Source of the DNA: Toxoplasma gondii ME49
Lineage: Eukaryota; Apicomplexa; Conoidasida; Eucoccidiorida; Sarcocystidae
Direction of reading: 5' to 3'
NCBI RefSeq assembly: GCF_000006565.2
Contig: NC_031478.1
Location: forward strand, 2,277,874 to 2,341,873
Length of the DNA stretch: 64,000 nucleotides
Part shown: piece by piece, positions 1 through 12,437 of the stretch
Numbering within the stretch: the stretch's first letter is position 1
Layout: the number at the start of each line of letters is the position of its first letter
The notes under the pieces: model-generated
The model's database searches: none
What the model saw: the letters and a program-made list of their open reading frames with translations, nothing else
Told to the model about the DNA's origin: nothing
Position numbers and translations under genes: made by a program

Positions 1-2519
1 ACTAATCTAGGAATGCGTGTCAAGTTCCTTGGATTCTTCCGGCTCAGTGCGTGCTTCGGTCCACTCACTGCCCTTCAGACGAGCACCTTGGGAAGGCAGC
101 GGATGTTGTTCCGTAGCTTTTTCTCACCAAACCTGAATATATCGTTCTGTAGAACCGCGTGGACGTGAGGGTTGAAGGAGACTTTCTGCGCGGATATTGG
201 AAGTGTAGGGTCAACATCCGGATACAGTTAAACACAGTAAAGGCATCGGTTCATTCTATGTGTTACTGGCAGAGAATTTGACCGAAGAAAACATTGCGGG
301 CAAGGCGTGTGACACTCACTTTTGGAGCATTTAGACGCATATTCCGTGTGTTTCGCCCTCAGACACTGAAGCGACGACGACTGGGGTCGGCAGCCTGGGA
401 ACTTGCCAATCTGAAGGGCTTGATTCTGCAAGCGATATTTAGAACATAAAACTTGGGCAGGCAGCGAAACCTTTTGTCACCTGAAGAGGGTCTTAATTCC
501 ACCACGCCAAAGGAACTTTCTGGCGGAAGCATTCTGTAGATTTACCCGAATCATATTCATTGTGTACAGCTAGAATTCGGCTGCCAGTGGTATTCTGGGC
601 AGTACAGTTTCCAACTTTCTGTAAAGCGAGGGACGAAGACGAGGAACGCGTGGGGTGTTGCCGCGAACCCGGAACTGTCTCGTTTCTGCACGCAGACGAA
701 TTTGCTTCTGGCTCTCTGAAAAGTCTGGAGGGAAAGTGCCCCTCGAAGTTCGTGCATTCGATAGGCATTCTTGAAACTCTTCTTACTGTTCACGAAAACA
801 CCACGTCATCTGTGTGTGCCATGAGCCCCAGCTGTCTTGCACGGTCTTCGGCGTGCACCGTCGTACCTCAAACGAGCCTCCTTTTGTCTCAGATTCAACA
901 AACCATGGAAGGTGTGTCATTGCGTCGAGGTCCTTGCCTCCGTTTAACCTTCTGATTTCTTTCTGAATTTTTAGATCTCCAGAATCTGCTTCTCCCACTC
1001 GGTTTCGTTCCTACGTTTCGCTGACTGTGTGCTCGGCACGTGACAGAGCTAGTCCTCTCTCCCCGTGTCCTGTGAGATCTGTACGAAACTGTGGTTGTTT
1101 TTCGCATTCCCTTCCCCCTATCTGCCCTAAGAATACTCGCCTTTCTTTGCTTAGTATCTTGCCACTACCCAGACTTCTGCTCGAGGACAGAGGCCGCTGT
1201 GTTCGTCTTTTTCATGCTTTTCTGGAGTTCCCACCCGCCTCGCTTGCCGCGCACCTGCACGAACCGACCGAGCTGCGGGCTGGAAAAGGCTCGTGATGAA
1301 TAAATATATGGTGCTGTTTCTGGACAGACTTTAAGGCGTGTTTAGGCAGGAGTTCTTGGCCCTTGTCGTGCTGATGTGCTTCGGCTCATTTTATTCTGCC
1401 GGCCTGTTCAGAAGGGTCCCTTTTCTAGGGACTCAGCCGCAGTCTTTAAGAGGAAGTATGCGACATCCCGAGGAGCTCTGAAGACCTGCCAGTCCACGCA
1501 GAAACAGGCGGCATCCTGTCTTGGACCCTGAACGTGAAAGTTGGTTTCCGCTGCAAGCAAAAGTATAAAAGTATCGTATGTTCACCCTCGTTTAGGGTTG
1601 CCTGTTCACATTTTTGAGCCCACTGGCTTAGGTGCGAACCAGAAGGTGGGTAGAAGACGAAAAAGCAGATACTGGAGAGACAAAAGCGGAAGCGGAAAGA
1701 ACAATAGACGAGCAGGCATGGCACTGCGGAGAGACAACTCAACTTCTCCTAAAAAGGACAGCAGGGGAAACGATCTGTCAGATTCACCGTTCTAGAAGGG
1801 GGGCGTCTCTGTGGGACATGAGGATATCATTGGCATATCCAGGACACTTATTGCGGGACCTGTGAAGTAGCTGCGGACATTTACTCGTTTCTAACTTTAC
1901 ACCCACTGTATCTCGATTATCTCGGCGAGGAAAGCTAACAAAGAGAGGGTCCACACGTCGAACACAGGCGGAACCTCGAGAAGAAAACGGTCACCTGCGT
2001 TGCAGGTGAAAAAGATTGCAAACCGCTCCTCAACGTGCACTGACGGGGAACAGGAACTCGACTGCTTCTCCGCACCGCTTCGAATCCTTTCTTTCTTCCT
2101 CCGCGGTTCTTCTCTTTTTGCCCCTTCACTGGCTCCGGTACCAATTCCACCATCATCTGAGCAGTAGTTTTCTCGCGCTGTTAATACCAGTGACGACAAA
2201 AACTACAGACGGCGTAGAACATAACCGATCTGGAATGGCCTCAGCTGTGTGAGATGTTGCGTCCTCGCCCTGTCTGTTCTTAACACTCTTTGGCTCTTCT
2301 GCGCTCCGCGTTTCTCCTTGCCTCGTGCCTTCCCTTCCCCGAAAGACGTCGGCCGCATTTTTCTTTCCCGTACATGCTACTCGGCCCTGTCTCCACAGTG
2401 AACGTCCTCTTTCTTTCTCCTTTTCCTTGATGTGAGGAGAAGCAGCGGTGACCCGCACCCTCTTGTTCCTTCTAGACACTCGAAAACGACAGCCCTAGAG
2501 GCACTTGGAGACAAGCAAA
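1..2519. other. Left flank and upstream region of the serine-rich gene
   Basis: No convincing gene was found here. The open frames present, for example 560-955 on the + strand, lack an ATG near their 5' end and have no domain signature. The pyrimidine-rich stretch at about 2260-2475 ends in a TAG at 2473-2475 that could be the 3' splice site of a 5' UTR intron, 45 bases before the start codon at 2520. The end of a gene lying left of the window could also be here; I cannot tell. Confidence 0.5.
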
Positions 2520-5500
2520 ATGGCCATCGATACGGGGGCTCTCGCGACACAACTGGAGCGTCTTAAAGAGCTTCAGGAAACGCACCTTTCTCCTTCTCAA
2601 CTCCGACCGTCTGGCCTCTCGCAGGCCTCCCCGATCCCCATCTCTGGGAGCCCCGTTCCCCAGCATGCGGATCAGCGTTTTGGTGGACTCCCACCGTGGT
2701 TCGCTTCGCGTCCGCCTCCGGCTCACCCTTTTCTTCTCACTTACGCGCCTTGCTTTTCTGCTTCTTCAGCACTTTCTACGAGACTCTCTTTTCTCCCTTT
2801 GTCTCTCTCTCATCAGAGCTCTCCTCTTTTACACGGAAACGCCCTCGCTTCTTGGAATTCTGGGCAAGGCAGCGCTCCTGCGAATGCTTCCCCTTCCCTG
2901 CCTTCTGCGTTCCTCTCTCTAAATTGCCCGGCTGACGCCGGATCCAATCCGTTGCACTTTCCTGCGTCCTCCCCCCGCCCCACTTCCCTCATGTTTGCCT
3001 CTCGGCCACCAATAGCTGTTTCTTCTGTCTCCTCTACATCGTCTCGCCCTGGGCCTTTTTTTCTCTCGACCTCTTCTGTCCCCGTTTCTTCTTCTTCTTC
3101 GTCTTCTTCTCTCTCTGCCTCTCCTCTCCTTCGACATTCCCTTCTCCCTCGTCCCTCTTCTCTCCTCCCGCTGTCCCTGCCTCTCTCTGCTTGTTCGTCT
3201 GGAAGTCAGCCCTCGTTTCCTTTACCTTCCTCCTCCTCTCGCCCCCTTTCGTCTTGTTCCACAGCTAGTCTCCATTCGTCGTTCTGTCAGCCTCTCGCGT
3301 CCTCGCTCCCAGTCCCTGAAGTTTGCGTAGCAGGGAGATATCCCGAGTCGTTCTGCGCGACTCGCCCCTCTGCGCGACCTGATCTGGCAACGTCGTCTCT
3401 CCCTGCTTCACCTTCTTCGTGCTCTCCTGCTTGTCGTTCTAGCCTCTCGCCTTCTGAAAGAGAGGCTTCGAAGCTGCCTTCGTTGTTTTCTCTGCCTCCC
3501 CATTCCTCACCTCTGCTGCTCTCTTCTCAAGGCTCAACATTCTCGCAGGTTGCCGAACAAACTCTTCCTTCTTCATCTGCACTCTTGTCGTGTTCTCAAT
3601 GCTTCGATGGTAGCAAACAACAGTCACAGAATCTTTCTTGTTCCTCTTCTCGTAGGCCGTCTCCATCGTCCCGTCCTTCAACTATTGCTTCCTCTTGTTC
3701 ATCTACCTTTTCCTGTTCACTTTCCTCGTCACCTTCCTCTCCAGTTTTCACATCTTCGTCACTTTCTGCTTCTCCGCCTCTATCCTCTCCTTCTTCCGCC
3801 TCTTCTTACACTCTCTCCATTCCTTCTCGTTCTCCCTTGCTGTCTTCCTCCTCGTCCTCATCGTCTTCCAATTCTTTCCCATTTGCAGATTTTGCACCAT
3901 CTTCATCTGCTTCTTCATCTTCTTCACTGTGTCCTTCTTCCTCTTCTTCGTCTTCGGTTCTGGAGCCGCTCTCTGGCCTGTCGCGAAGAGGCGGCTTGAG
4001 TCGAAGAGGACGACCGCCACTGAGTCACCTTTTTGCTTCTCGGTACGCAAGTCCTTTTCCGGTTTCTTCTTCGTCGCCCCCCCCTAAGTCTCCCCTCGCT
4101 GTTGACTGCTCCTCTGCCTCGGCCGCTGCCGGTCTTCTGTCAGCCTCTGAACCACCGGGAATGGAGAGAAGTCGAGCCACTGCGGCCAATGGAGACACAC
4201 GCGAAGAAGAGAGACGGCGAAAAAAAAGAAGAACAGAAGACGCTTTAGCTGCATTCCCGGAGGAGGGCGGAGACGAAGAGTCGTTGTCCCCGAACGAAGA
4301 AGGAAATGGTTCCCGGGGTAAAAGAGGCGAATGGAGAAATCCGTCGTCCCCGTCCTTCCTGCGATGGCACAATCTATTGGACCTCAATCCGCGTACTACG
4401 AACAACTTCGCAGACAGGAACAGAAACAAGAAACGCTCCTGCTCTTCTGACCGCTCTCTTGCGGCCTTGAGTGTCTCTACAACACAGGTGGCTCACGGGC
4501 CTGCAGGCAGAAACGAAGGAGGCGATTCGATGCCGAGCGGACGAACCCACGAAGACCCTCCCACGTCCGTGCATGCGCAGGACAGGGAGAGTTTGGAAGC
4601 AGAAATCGGAGACTCAGAAAACACCTCAGAGAAAAGGGGCCTTCTTCTTCCTTTTTCGACACTGGCGATTCTCCTGAGGGAGCTAGTGAAGCAGAGAGCT
4701 CTCGACTGCAAAAACAAAGCTGCGAGGGATCAAAGAGGCACTGAATCGAGCGATGCGGCTTCTGCGAATATCCCTAACAGTTCATATTGCTCTTATTCTC
4801 CTTCTTCGGAGATCTGTCAGCCGGTCCTCCAGAGAAACGACAATTGCGGGCAAGCGAGCCCTTTCGTGCACTCAGTTGATCCTCCCGGTTGCGCCTGGCA
4901 GGAGAGAAGGGCAAGAAGCGCGGCCGGCAGTTGTCTAGACTTCCCCTCGAAGAAGCCACTTGCGGAGGCCAGGTGTACATACACCCGAAACGAAGCAGTT
5001 TGGGCACGCGTCGCCTCAGCCACCGGCCTCTCCGAAAGTGAATGTTTTCGAGCCTGGCGAGCGAGCGTCACGGAGGCGCGTTTCATTGGTGAGGAAAAGG
5101 AAAAAAGCCGGATTTGCCGATGCGCGATGCTTCTGCTCCTTAGGTCGCTTCTCCGAAAAAGTCTTTCTTGTGTTTTGTGTTTGGCCACGGTTAGCGTCGT
5201 TCGTGGACCTTTTCCTTCCTTTTCCTTTTACAGGTTCCCTTGGCGTGCTGTACGTTCCTCCCTAACTCTGTCCTCTTCGCACCCCTTCAGGGGCGCACCT
5301 AGGTCAACGGGCGAGACAGGCTTTCTCAGCGAAATGAAACGAAGGTCTGATAAGCTCAAAGTGAAGATGCATCGGATGTATGAGCGTCTAAGTATTCACA
5401 AATGCGCGCATATATCCATATATATATATATATATATTTGTGTTTTGTGTAGTGCGAGAGGGGACGCGTTTCTCTACGCGAGTTTGGATCTCCCCGTGAA

Positions 5501-5697
5501 AAGCTTCTTCTAAAAAGTGCCATCGTCCTCTCCAAGGATGAGTATCCATTGGAGTTTCCGTCGCCTGTGAACGGCAAAGGAACGAATTTCCAGACACTGT
5601 CGTGTCTCCGCAACACCCAGAAAGCAAACACGCTGCCGTACAACCTGCGTGTTCCCTTTCATCCGAATTCGCAATCCCCGCCGACCTTCAACGTTTA
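2520..5697 (+). CDS. Serine-rich low-complexity protein with Myb/SANT-like segment; 3' exons unresolved
   Basis: The start codon is the ATG at 2520, in the context GCAAAATGG, which fits the Toxoplasma consensus. A long first exon runs to about 5088 (about 856 codons). It begins with a short helical stretch (LATQLERLKELQE), then more than 500 residues rich in Ser and Pro with poly-Ser runs. An acidic/basic stretch follows at roughly residues 560-620, with a KKRRTED-like nuclear-localisation candidate. Near the end of the exon, a segment with Trp spacing (VWARVASATGLSESECFRAW) resembles one Myb/SANT repeat. The exon ends at a good donor (ATT G/GTGAGG, phase 1). Downstream the model is uncertain. 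The acceptor at 5453 (TTTTGTGTAG) opens a protein-like frame ending at a TAG near 5697, but its phase does not fit directly. The acceptor at about 5631 (CACCCAG) fits the phase and would extend the protein to 6060. A chromatin or transcription role is inferred from the Myb-like segment only. Confidence 0.6.
5418..5438. repeat. (TA)n microsatellite
   Basis: About ten TA units. It lies just upstream of a pyrimidine-rich 3' splice-site candidate at 5453, so it is probably inside the last intron of the serine-rich gene. Confidence 0.9.
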
Positions 5698-5706
5698 GGG
5701 TTTAGG
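5693..5706 (+). repeat. Two telomere-like units (TTTAGGG)
   Basis: The bases read TTTAGGGTTTAGG, almost two full copies of the TTTAGGG unit used at coccidian and plant-type telomeres. The first TAG is also the stop of one of the two candidate 3' reading frames of the serine-rich gene. Two units can occur by chance. Confidence 0.6.
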
Positions 5707-6126
5707 TCACCTCGCGACTCTCCTGTCGCGCCTGCTCAGGGCGTCGCTCTGCCTATGTCCGCGGTTCCTCAGTCAAAAATCGAAACCACGTCCTGCCAAG
5801 CAGAACGAGTTCTCTCAGACATGCATACATCACTGCATTCATCGGATGCTTCGTCGGTAGAGAGTGTTACACAGGGCAATAAGAGAACAGAGAGAGACTG
5901 GGGTCGCAAGACTCAAGGACGTGTCTCATCTCATCCTGACGCAACTACGTCTCTTTTCAATAACACTGACGAAGCTGCTGAAGAAAATCCGGTTTCCATC
6001 TTCGCTTCTGCCTTTATTCTAAAGACACCGAGTTTCCTCTCCCTGCCTCTCGCCTCCTGACAGTGGCCGCCACTCTCTGAGATGCAGGTACGTCAGGGCA
6101 TTGCTCGTATTAACGCGTTACGCAAC

Positions 6127-7180
6127 CTAGTCCTCCTCCTCAGAGTCGTCTTCTTCCTCGTTCTCTTCATCGTCCTCGGTTGCATCGTCTTCTGAGTCTT
6201 TGCCTTCTTCGTCTTCCTTTCCTTCTTCTCCGTCACTGCTGCCATCAGTGCTTTCATCCTGGGAGTTTTTGCCTCCGTCGCTGCCTTCCTCGGAATCACT
6301 CTCTGGCCTCGTCTCGCCCGCCACCGCTTTTCGGCTCGGCAGTACCGTCAAAAGCTTCTGCTTCAAATACACCTGCACGCAAAAGAAAAACAACGAGGCG
6401 GGTGACAGAAGGGCCCTGCAGTCGACATCGGCCGAAACACATCGACGCTTGACTTCCTAAGGCTCTTTTCAACGACGCAGACCTGCCCTCTGCCACCTGG
6501 TTGTCTAAAACGAACGAGACGGTGGATGCACTCATATAAAAAAATCAAATCTATATATCAATGTGAACAAAGATGCAGAGAGAATATGTATATTTATATA
6601 TATATATATATATATATAAGTATATATGGGTATTTACAAATACATATTTGTCTATATAAATGGATACTTCGGAAACAGAGAAGCTCCTTGTTTCTCGTTG
6701 CCTGTTTCTGGACAGAGTGCGGGACCTCCGCAGTTCAAGAGAGTGCCCTCCCGCAGGGTGGAAAACAGGCCAGCACAGAGCGTACGGCCAAGAAAGAAGT
6801 CAAAAAAGAGAGCGCGTTCTGGAGAAAGTGGAAGCTGCTCTTTGCAGAAACATGGCCTCACCTTCTCAGCCAGCTTGCGCGAATAAGTCCGCCACACATA
6901 TGCGTGTCTCCCGTAGCCGACGCCGACGAGGTATCGGCCGCTCGCGTCTTCTGCCAACGCTGAGAATCGGAAACAGAGAAGACACGACTTGAGTGGAGGG
7001 GTGGAGGCAAAAAACGGGAAGAAAAGAACAGAAACTACAGTAAACACAGCTGGTTCAGAGGCGCGAGAAAACAAGCAAATAAAAGAGGTTACATGACACA
7101 TATCGGCAGGTGGACGGACCACCTACTCAAGCTTGCCTTGTACAAGAGTATACATGTATAAAGGTATGGAAATATAATAC

Positions 7181-7218
<38 letters not shown>

Positions 7219-9296
7219 TGATGCACAGTGGGCCATGTGTCCCTTGGTCTGATTTTCATGCCCTTCCGATCCCTTCGCATTCCCAATTTCCGTCGTTTTT
7301 CGGCATCCTCTCGACAGTTTCTGGGTTTCACGAACTTGCGTATTTCCCCCTCTTCTCTCTCGAATGGGTCTCTCACCGAGAATGGCGCCTACGGCGCCTT
7401 GGAATCCACCCGCGAAGACGGTTGTGTATTGCGGGCCGTTGATGGGGGAGCAGCAAAGTCTGGACGCGTTCTTTCTCGACGAAAGTTTCTGTTGTTTCCG
7501 CTGTTGAAACGCGAGAAGGAGTTTGCTGCGAATGCGCGGGTCCGCCCACCGCTTCTTCGTTCTGCAAGCAGCTCGGCCATCTGCCTCGTCATCGTCTTCA
7601 CTGAGCGTTGTGCAGCAAGAAGTTCTGTTGTGCTTCTTCACAGCGCCGTCGATAAACCGCATCAGAGCGTCTTCCGTCAGAACGGTGTGGACGTACACCG
7701 CGCCGTAGCTGTCCGCGAAGTACAGCTTCGCTTTCTCGCGTCCGTACAGACGCCTCACTTGCATCTTCAAAGCGTCTTCTGAAAGCCCTGTGGTTGTCGT
7801 TTCCTCGTCGTTTCCCCCGCAGACATCTCCGCCTTTCTTGGCGGTCGTAGGAGCGCGTGTCTGTGCCGCCGCGACCCCGTTGTCGCCTTCTTCTCGCTCG
7901 ACTCCTCCCCTCGTCTTTCTTCGCTTCTTCTCGCCAGGCCGCCAGTCGTCGGCGCTCTCTGTCTTCACTCCGTCGCCTTCAAGCACTTCCACGTTTCTCG
8001 GCGCACCTCTGCATGCGCGCAAAATGCTCCCAAGGCCCTCGGGTCCGGAGGCTGGTATGGTTTCCGCAGCCATGGCAGAAATCACGCGTTTCTCGATGAC
8101 ATCGTGGGAGCCGCGGACGGCGTTTTCGAGTTCGTAGACGGGCCGCCTCTGGCAGCGGAGGTCGAAGACACGAATGGCGCCCTTCGCCGTCCCCGCCGCG
8201 AGCACAAAAGGGTGGACACTCGGGAGCCACGCGAGACTCGTCGGGTGTACAGCCACTCGGAGCTGAAGCAGCGTCTGGCGGACGTTCTTCGCAGCCCAGA
8301 TGTATCGGCCCTGACAGATGTCGAAAACCTTGATTTCGTTTTCCTTTCCGCCGAACGCAAATCGATCTGGCATCAACGGGTGAATAGGCGTCGCGCATCC
8401 CACTGGCCCCGAGAGCTGCCATCCCGCCACCACGTGGCAAGCAGAAACGGGAAGTGGAGAGTCAGAGTCATCTTCTTGTTTGACTCTAGCAACTCCCCGC
8501 GGGCGTTTCACGGCGCGCAGCACGCCAGAGACGCTCACGGGGGAAGGATGTCGATACGCAGGAACCGCGGGGAAGGCGACTTCGTAAACATACGCGCCAG
8601 TGTGGTCAGCGTCCTCGGGAGAGGAGTCTTCGCGGGTCTTCTTTAGCCTGATGGTCCCTGCGGCCGCCTCAGCTGCGTCGGACTTTTTGGAGGAGGGCGC
8701 TTCTTCTCTCGACACCTCGATGTGCTCGCGAAACTCACCTTCCCAGTTCACAACGCACGCATGGCCTTCCTGATCGATGCAGAAGAGTTGCGGCGACGAA
8801 GAGGCGAAGGCGGGGACGCCCGTCGACGGCAAGAGAGGGGAAGAGACCGGGCACTGAAACAGCGAGAAGTACGGGTCCGCCGCGAGCGCATCTCGAAGCG
8901 AAGCGTTGAGCAGGTGACGAGCTTTGAGGTCGTGAACCAGCGACGTTTGTACGCACGGCGCGGGCATCCGGAGAACACGCAGCGGACGGAGAGCGCAGGA
9001 CAACGCAGAGTGGGGCAAGTAGTGTGGAGCCTGGACGGGATTGGCGCTCGTGGGCGGAAGCTTCGCTTTCTGCAGAGACGCCACCGCGGAAGAAGGCGGA
9101 GGTGCAGGCAGCCGAAACGCCTCCACGACGCCACTCCGACGTCCTACAGTGACTTCTTCACAGAGGAACCTGAGCAAGACAGAAAACCGAGAGGCACGCA
9201 AAGCACACTTTGTCCGCTGTCACGATATCCGAGTTGTTTTGTGCGACAAACACTTCCCTAAATTAGTGGATAAGAGAGGCAGTACAAGCTGAACAT
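6127..9296 (-). CDS. NSA1/WDR74-like WD40 ribosome-assembly protein
   Basis: NSA1/WDR74 is a nucleolar WD40 propeller that helps assemble the 60S ribosomal subunit and is released by an AAA ATPase. The diagnostic block is FAFGGKENEIKVFDI, followed by WAAKNVRQTLLQLRV and VFDLRCQRRPVYELE; it matches the family core (GGKEN..K.WD, AKNVRNDWLDLRVP, VYDPASPQRRPV). Exons on the - strand are 9286-9296 (tentative), 7377-9169, 6862-6959 and 6127-6372. The joins give GAVGAI-L-ALAEDASGRYL and a YLKQKLLTVL end, which corresponds to the YLKSQLNCLLL stretch of WDR74. Phases close exactly (716 codons with stop). The first exon (ATG TTC AGC TT) is inferred because the acceptor at 9170 leaves no ATG downstream; its GTACTG donor is weak. 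Parasite-specific features are a charged low-complexity insertion of about 120 residues before the last blades and a very acidic Ser/Asp/Glu tail. The two introns with TA repeats lie at 6960-7376 and 6373-6861. Confidence 0.88.
6594..6618. repeat. (TA)n microsatellite in WDR74 intron
   Basis: A run of about twelve TA units, extended by related TATATG/TATTTA sequence from 6585 to 6660. It lies in the last intron (6373-6861) of the WDR74-like gene. Confidence 0.9.
7181..7216. repeat. (TA)n microsatellite in WDR74 intron
   Basis: About sixteen TA units, inside the intron 6960-7376 of the WDR74-like gene. Confidence 0.92.
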
Positions 9297-12200
9297 CGAT
9301 CGCGCGATTCACCGACGCACCACCGTCACGGTGCATCATCTGGGAAGAGAGAATTCTCGATGTACGGCTACGGGCGATGCGACGCAGGAAAGCGTTGCGC
9401 AGATGGTTTTCCAACCACGGAAAAGAAGGGCAGTTGTTGATTGTAGAGGCAGTTCACATGAAACACAAAAATCTCGGCGATGTGACCCAGGCGGATTCGT
9501 TCGGCGCGCGCGGAAGCTCGCGTCTACTTGTTTGACACAGAAACAAGCTACGTCGTGAGAAAGATCGCGTACTGTTAACCTATTGGCACCCTCCTTGCAC
9601 TTGAAGGCATACGGAAGCCGACTAGGAAGACTGCACAGACCGACGGACCCAAGACTGCGAAGGTTCCTTACTCTTCAGATGACCAACACGCAGAAAGAAT
9701 GGCTTCTTTCCGGTCCTGCTGACCCGCTTTGTAGGTGTATGTACACCTTCTTGGGGTACTGACATTTTTGAGCAGTCCGGTGTCATCACCGACTAGGAAC
9801 TCCATTTTAGCCTTTTTATCAGAGAAAACCCGTCTCAAGAAAGAAGAACTCCGCAGGAGAGGAGCTGCCAACACCGAAAGAGAGACTGGCCACAATCGAC
9901 AGCTGGTGAAGACAGCCGAGTCGCAAAGTTGACTCTCATCCAAATGAGTGTTTTCGAGAGTCCTGAGTTTTGCCGTCCGGGTTGGAGACCGCGTTTGCGC
10001 TCAACAGACGGCTGCAGTTGTGAAACGTTCACGAAAATTTGCTTTCAGCGACACAACCGTGCACTGCACTGTATCGTGTTCCCCCTGTTCGTCCCGTCGA
10101 AGGAGCAACATGTCATGTTAAAGCGTGTGGAACAGCGGGCGTGATCCACGATAAACGAACAGAGGGAAAAAGAAGGAAAACCGAATCCAGTCTGACTTTA
10201 CATGTATCCTTGAAGCGCCTTAGCACCTCGGCAAACGGTATTTCTCATCGGTAAAGGGCAGCATCTTTCACACCATTTTGACCCCACAAGTTTGCCTGCG
10301 AAGGCGATCTTCCGCGCATGCAGCGAGGCCAGCTGACTCGCTTCTTCACGATCCGCTGATGCTTTCCGCGGGGCTGTGTCTGGCTTACTGCCTTCTTTGG
10401 TACAACTCTGCGGGTAACACAGTTGTTGGTGGAAGACGATCCAGATGCGTGTTTCCGTGCACCATTTCAAGCGCTCTTGTCCGCAGCTACTATCCATAAA
10501 ACCCGTGAACCGCAATCCGCCAGTTCAAATATAGGAACATGGTAAATAGACGTTGTCTGAGGTAGGCCATAGCACACTTGACGCTTCCATGTGATCTCCT
10601 GAGATGAATGCAAACTCTTAATCCCCTTGTTCGTCGCACATTCTCCCCTATATACGAAGGGTCTTCGGCAGTCAATCCCCTCGAGTTGGTTTCGGACTAC
10701 CTGCCGAGGAGCAGTGATCCACTCAGCTGTATTTCTCGCCAAGTCTACATTGTTTTTAGGCCAGTGTGACGAGAGTAACGAGTCACTTCGTGACAAAAAT
10801 GGAGCGGTCTGTACGTAACAAAGATGTTTTTTCTCGGCTGGCGCCTGGACTTTGGGAAGCGCCCGACCTCCGCTCTGCGTACCTCGTCTCTGGGCACTTA
10901 CAGGAAAGACCTTTATGCCGTGAAGAATTGCAGCCACAGAAGAAACACTACTAAATCAGTCCCGTTGCAAAACAGGCAACACCAAGAGAATCTGCTTCTG
11001 CAAAAAGGAAGACCAGGATTGGCCAGAGTAGCAGATAACGAGTTCGCAGCACCGACATCTCAGGCGTTACGGGGGCTCAATTCTCCGCAACGTTGCGCTT
11101 TTCTCTCGTAGCTGTACCTCCTTTTATCGTGGTAGGGAAGACGGGCACTTTTTTCTCATATGGCGATCGACAGCCCCCGCATGAATGACGGTAAAATGTT
11201 GCTACTCCAGAGAAGAACTGGTCGGGATCAGCGTCGAAGAGTCTCACGAGTATAGGCAGTTTGAACCAGCTGAGTGATTTAACACCATCATTTGCTCAAC
11301 GTGGCATCGCAAGAATCACCGTCACAATTTGCTCCAAAGAAGGAAAAGTGCAAGCATACGAAAGAATGAAGAGTGAACCAAGCAAGACAGTATGTAGCAG
11401 GGTTTCGCCGTTTAGCGTAGTACACCATCCTTCCTGCCACGGAACAACTCGCTCCAGCAGCATATGAGAAATGGCAGACAGTTGGCAGGAAGGAAACGTT
11501 CACGGCTGCGGAAACAAACTCACAGCCATCAACACTGAATTGAGCGACAATAGTGACTACGATCGGTTACCTTAATTCTACCGTGCAGTTATCTAAACGG
11601 CGGTTACAGCTGCCTCACAGTGTGAATGGGCTTTCGCCAGCAACACCTCCAAAGCTTGCATCTCTATACCGGAGCCGTGGCAATGCTTCCCTGAGATGGC
11701 AACGATATTCCGTCATTCAGTGAGAAACTTCCTGTGACTCCGCATTTGAACCTAGAAGTAGTGAGTGTTCGCGGTATATCCCGTCTTTGTCGCTTCCTTT
11801 GCTCAGTATCGCGCATGACATCGAGCTTCCTCTGCGAAACCCCATGAAGCAGTGGTAGAGAACTACTCTAACACAAAAATCAAATATGAAAGCAAACCCC
11901 TCTTGGAGACAGGGCAATTTCACCAAGCTGAAATACAAACGTTAACTGCTTTTCCAGAGAAAAGAGGTCCAGCTGGGGTGCCTCCCCGTCTCTTCCGGAC
12001 CGCTGCAGGCTATGCGTGTCACCTACGGAAACAGAAAGCTCGGAATGAATGCAGGCCAAAGTTCGTCCAATATTTACAATCTGCTTGTTCCTCTCAAGCA
12101 ACGCTTTTCGCTTCGTCGCGACTTGGAGGTATGGAGCCCGAGTTTTCGATGATCGTCAGTTCTGTGCACGTGAAAGCAAACTAACTCATTCTCTGGTGGA

Positions 12201-12437
12201 ATTCAAGAGAAATTACGGCATGCAACTGCTTGGGGTCCCCGCTTTCACCTGCGTCTGTCAGAAGTCCACAAAAGGGCAACAGCGATTTTGTTACAGGGCG
12301 CACGGGGTAACTCAGGAGATCGAAGGGAATGTTTCCTCCCGTCTCAAAACGTGACAAACCTTTTCCCGAAGGCTCCACACGAAAAACGCAACGTTCCACG
12401 TATCCGAGGCCGCTCTTTTCTTTCCTTAAGTTTTTTG
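9297..12437. other. Intergenic region between WDR74-like and TMEM18-like genes
   Basis: This is 3.1 kb without a supportable gene. The longest open frame, 10467-10937 on the - strand, starts at a GTG and has no recognisable domain, signal peptide or splice context. The right part, up to 12437, should hold the 3' UTR of the TMEM18-like gene; the left part should hold the 5' region of the WDR74-like gene. I see no tandem repeat or RNA gene. Confidence 0.5.

Noticed and set aside
3550..4429. Open frames of 100-150 codons in other frames within the serine-rich exon
   Set aside because: They are shadows of the TCT/TCC-rich serine tracts, giving Leu/Pro- or Lys/Glu-only sequence.
8104..9261. Long + strand frames opposite the WDR74-like exon
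   Set aside because: The - strand frame carries the conserved WDR74 blocks; the + strand frames are Arg-rich antisense shadows.
10467..10937. 156-codon frame on the - strand
   Set aside because: It begins at GTG, has no in-frame upstream exon evidence and no recognisable feature.
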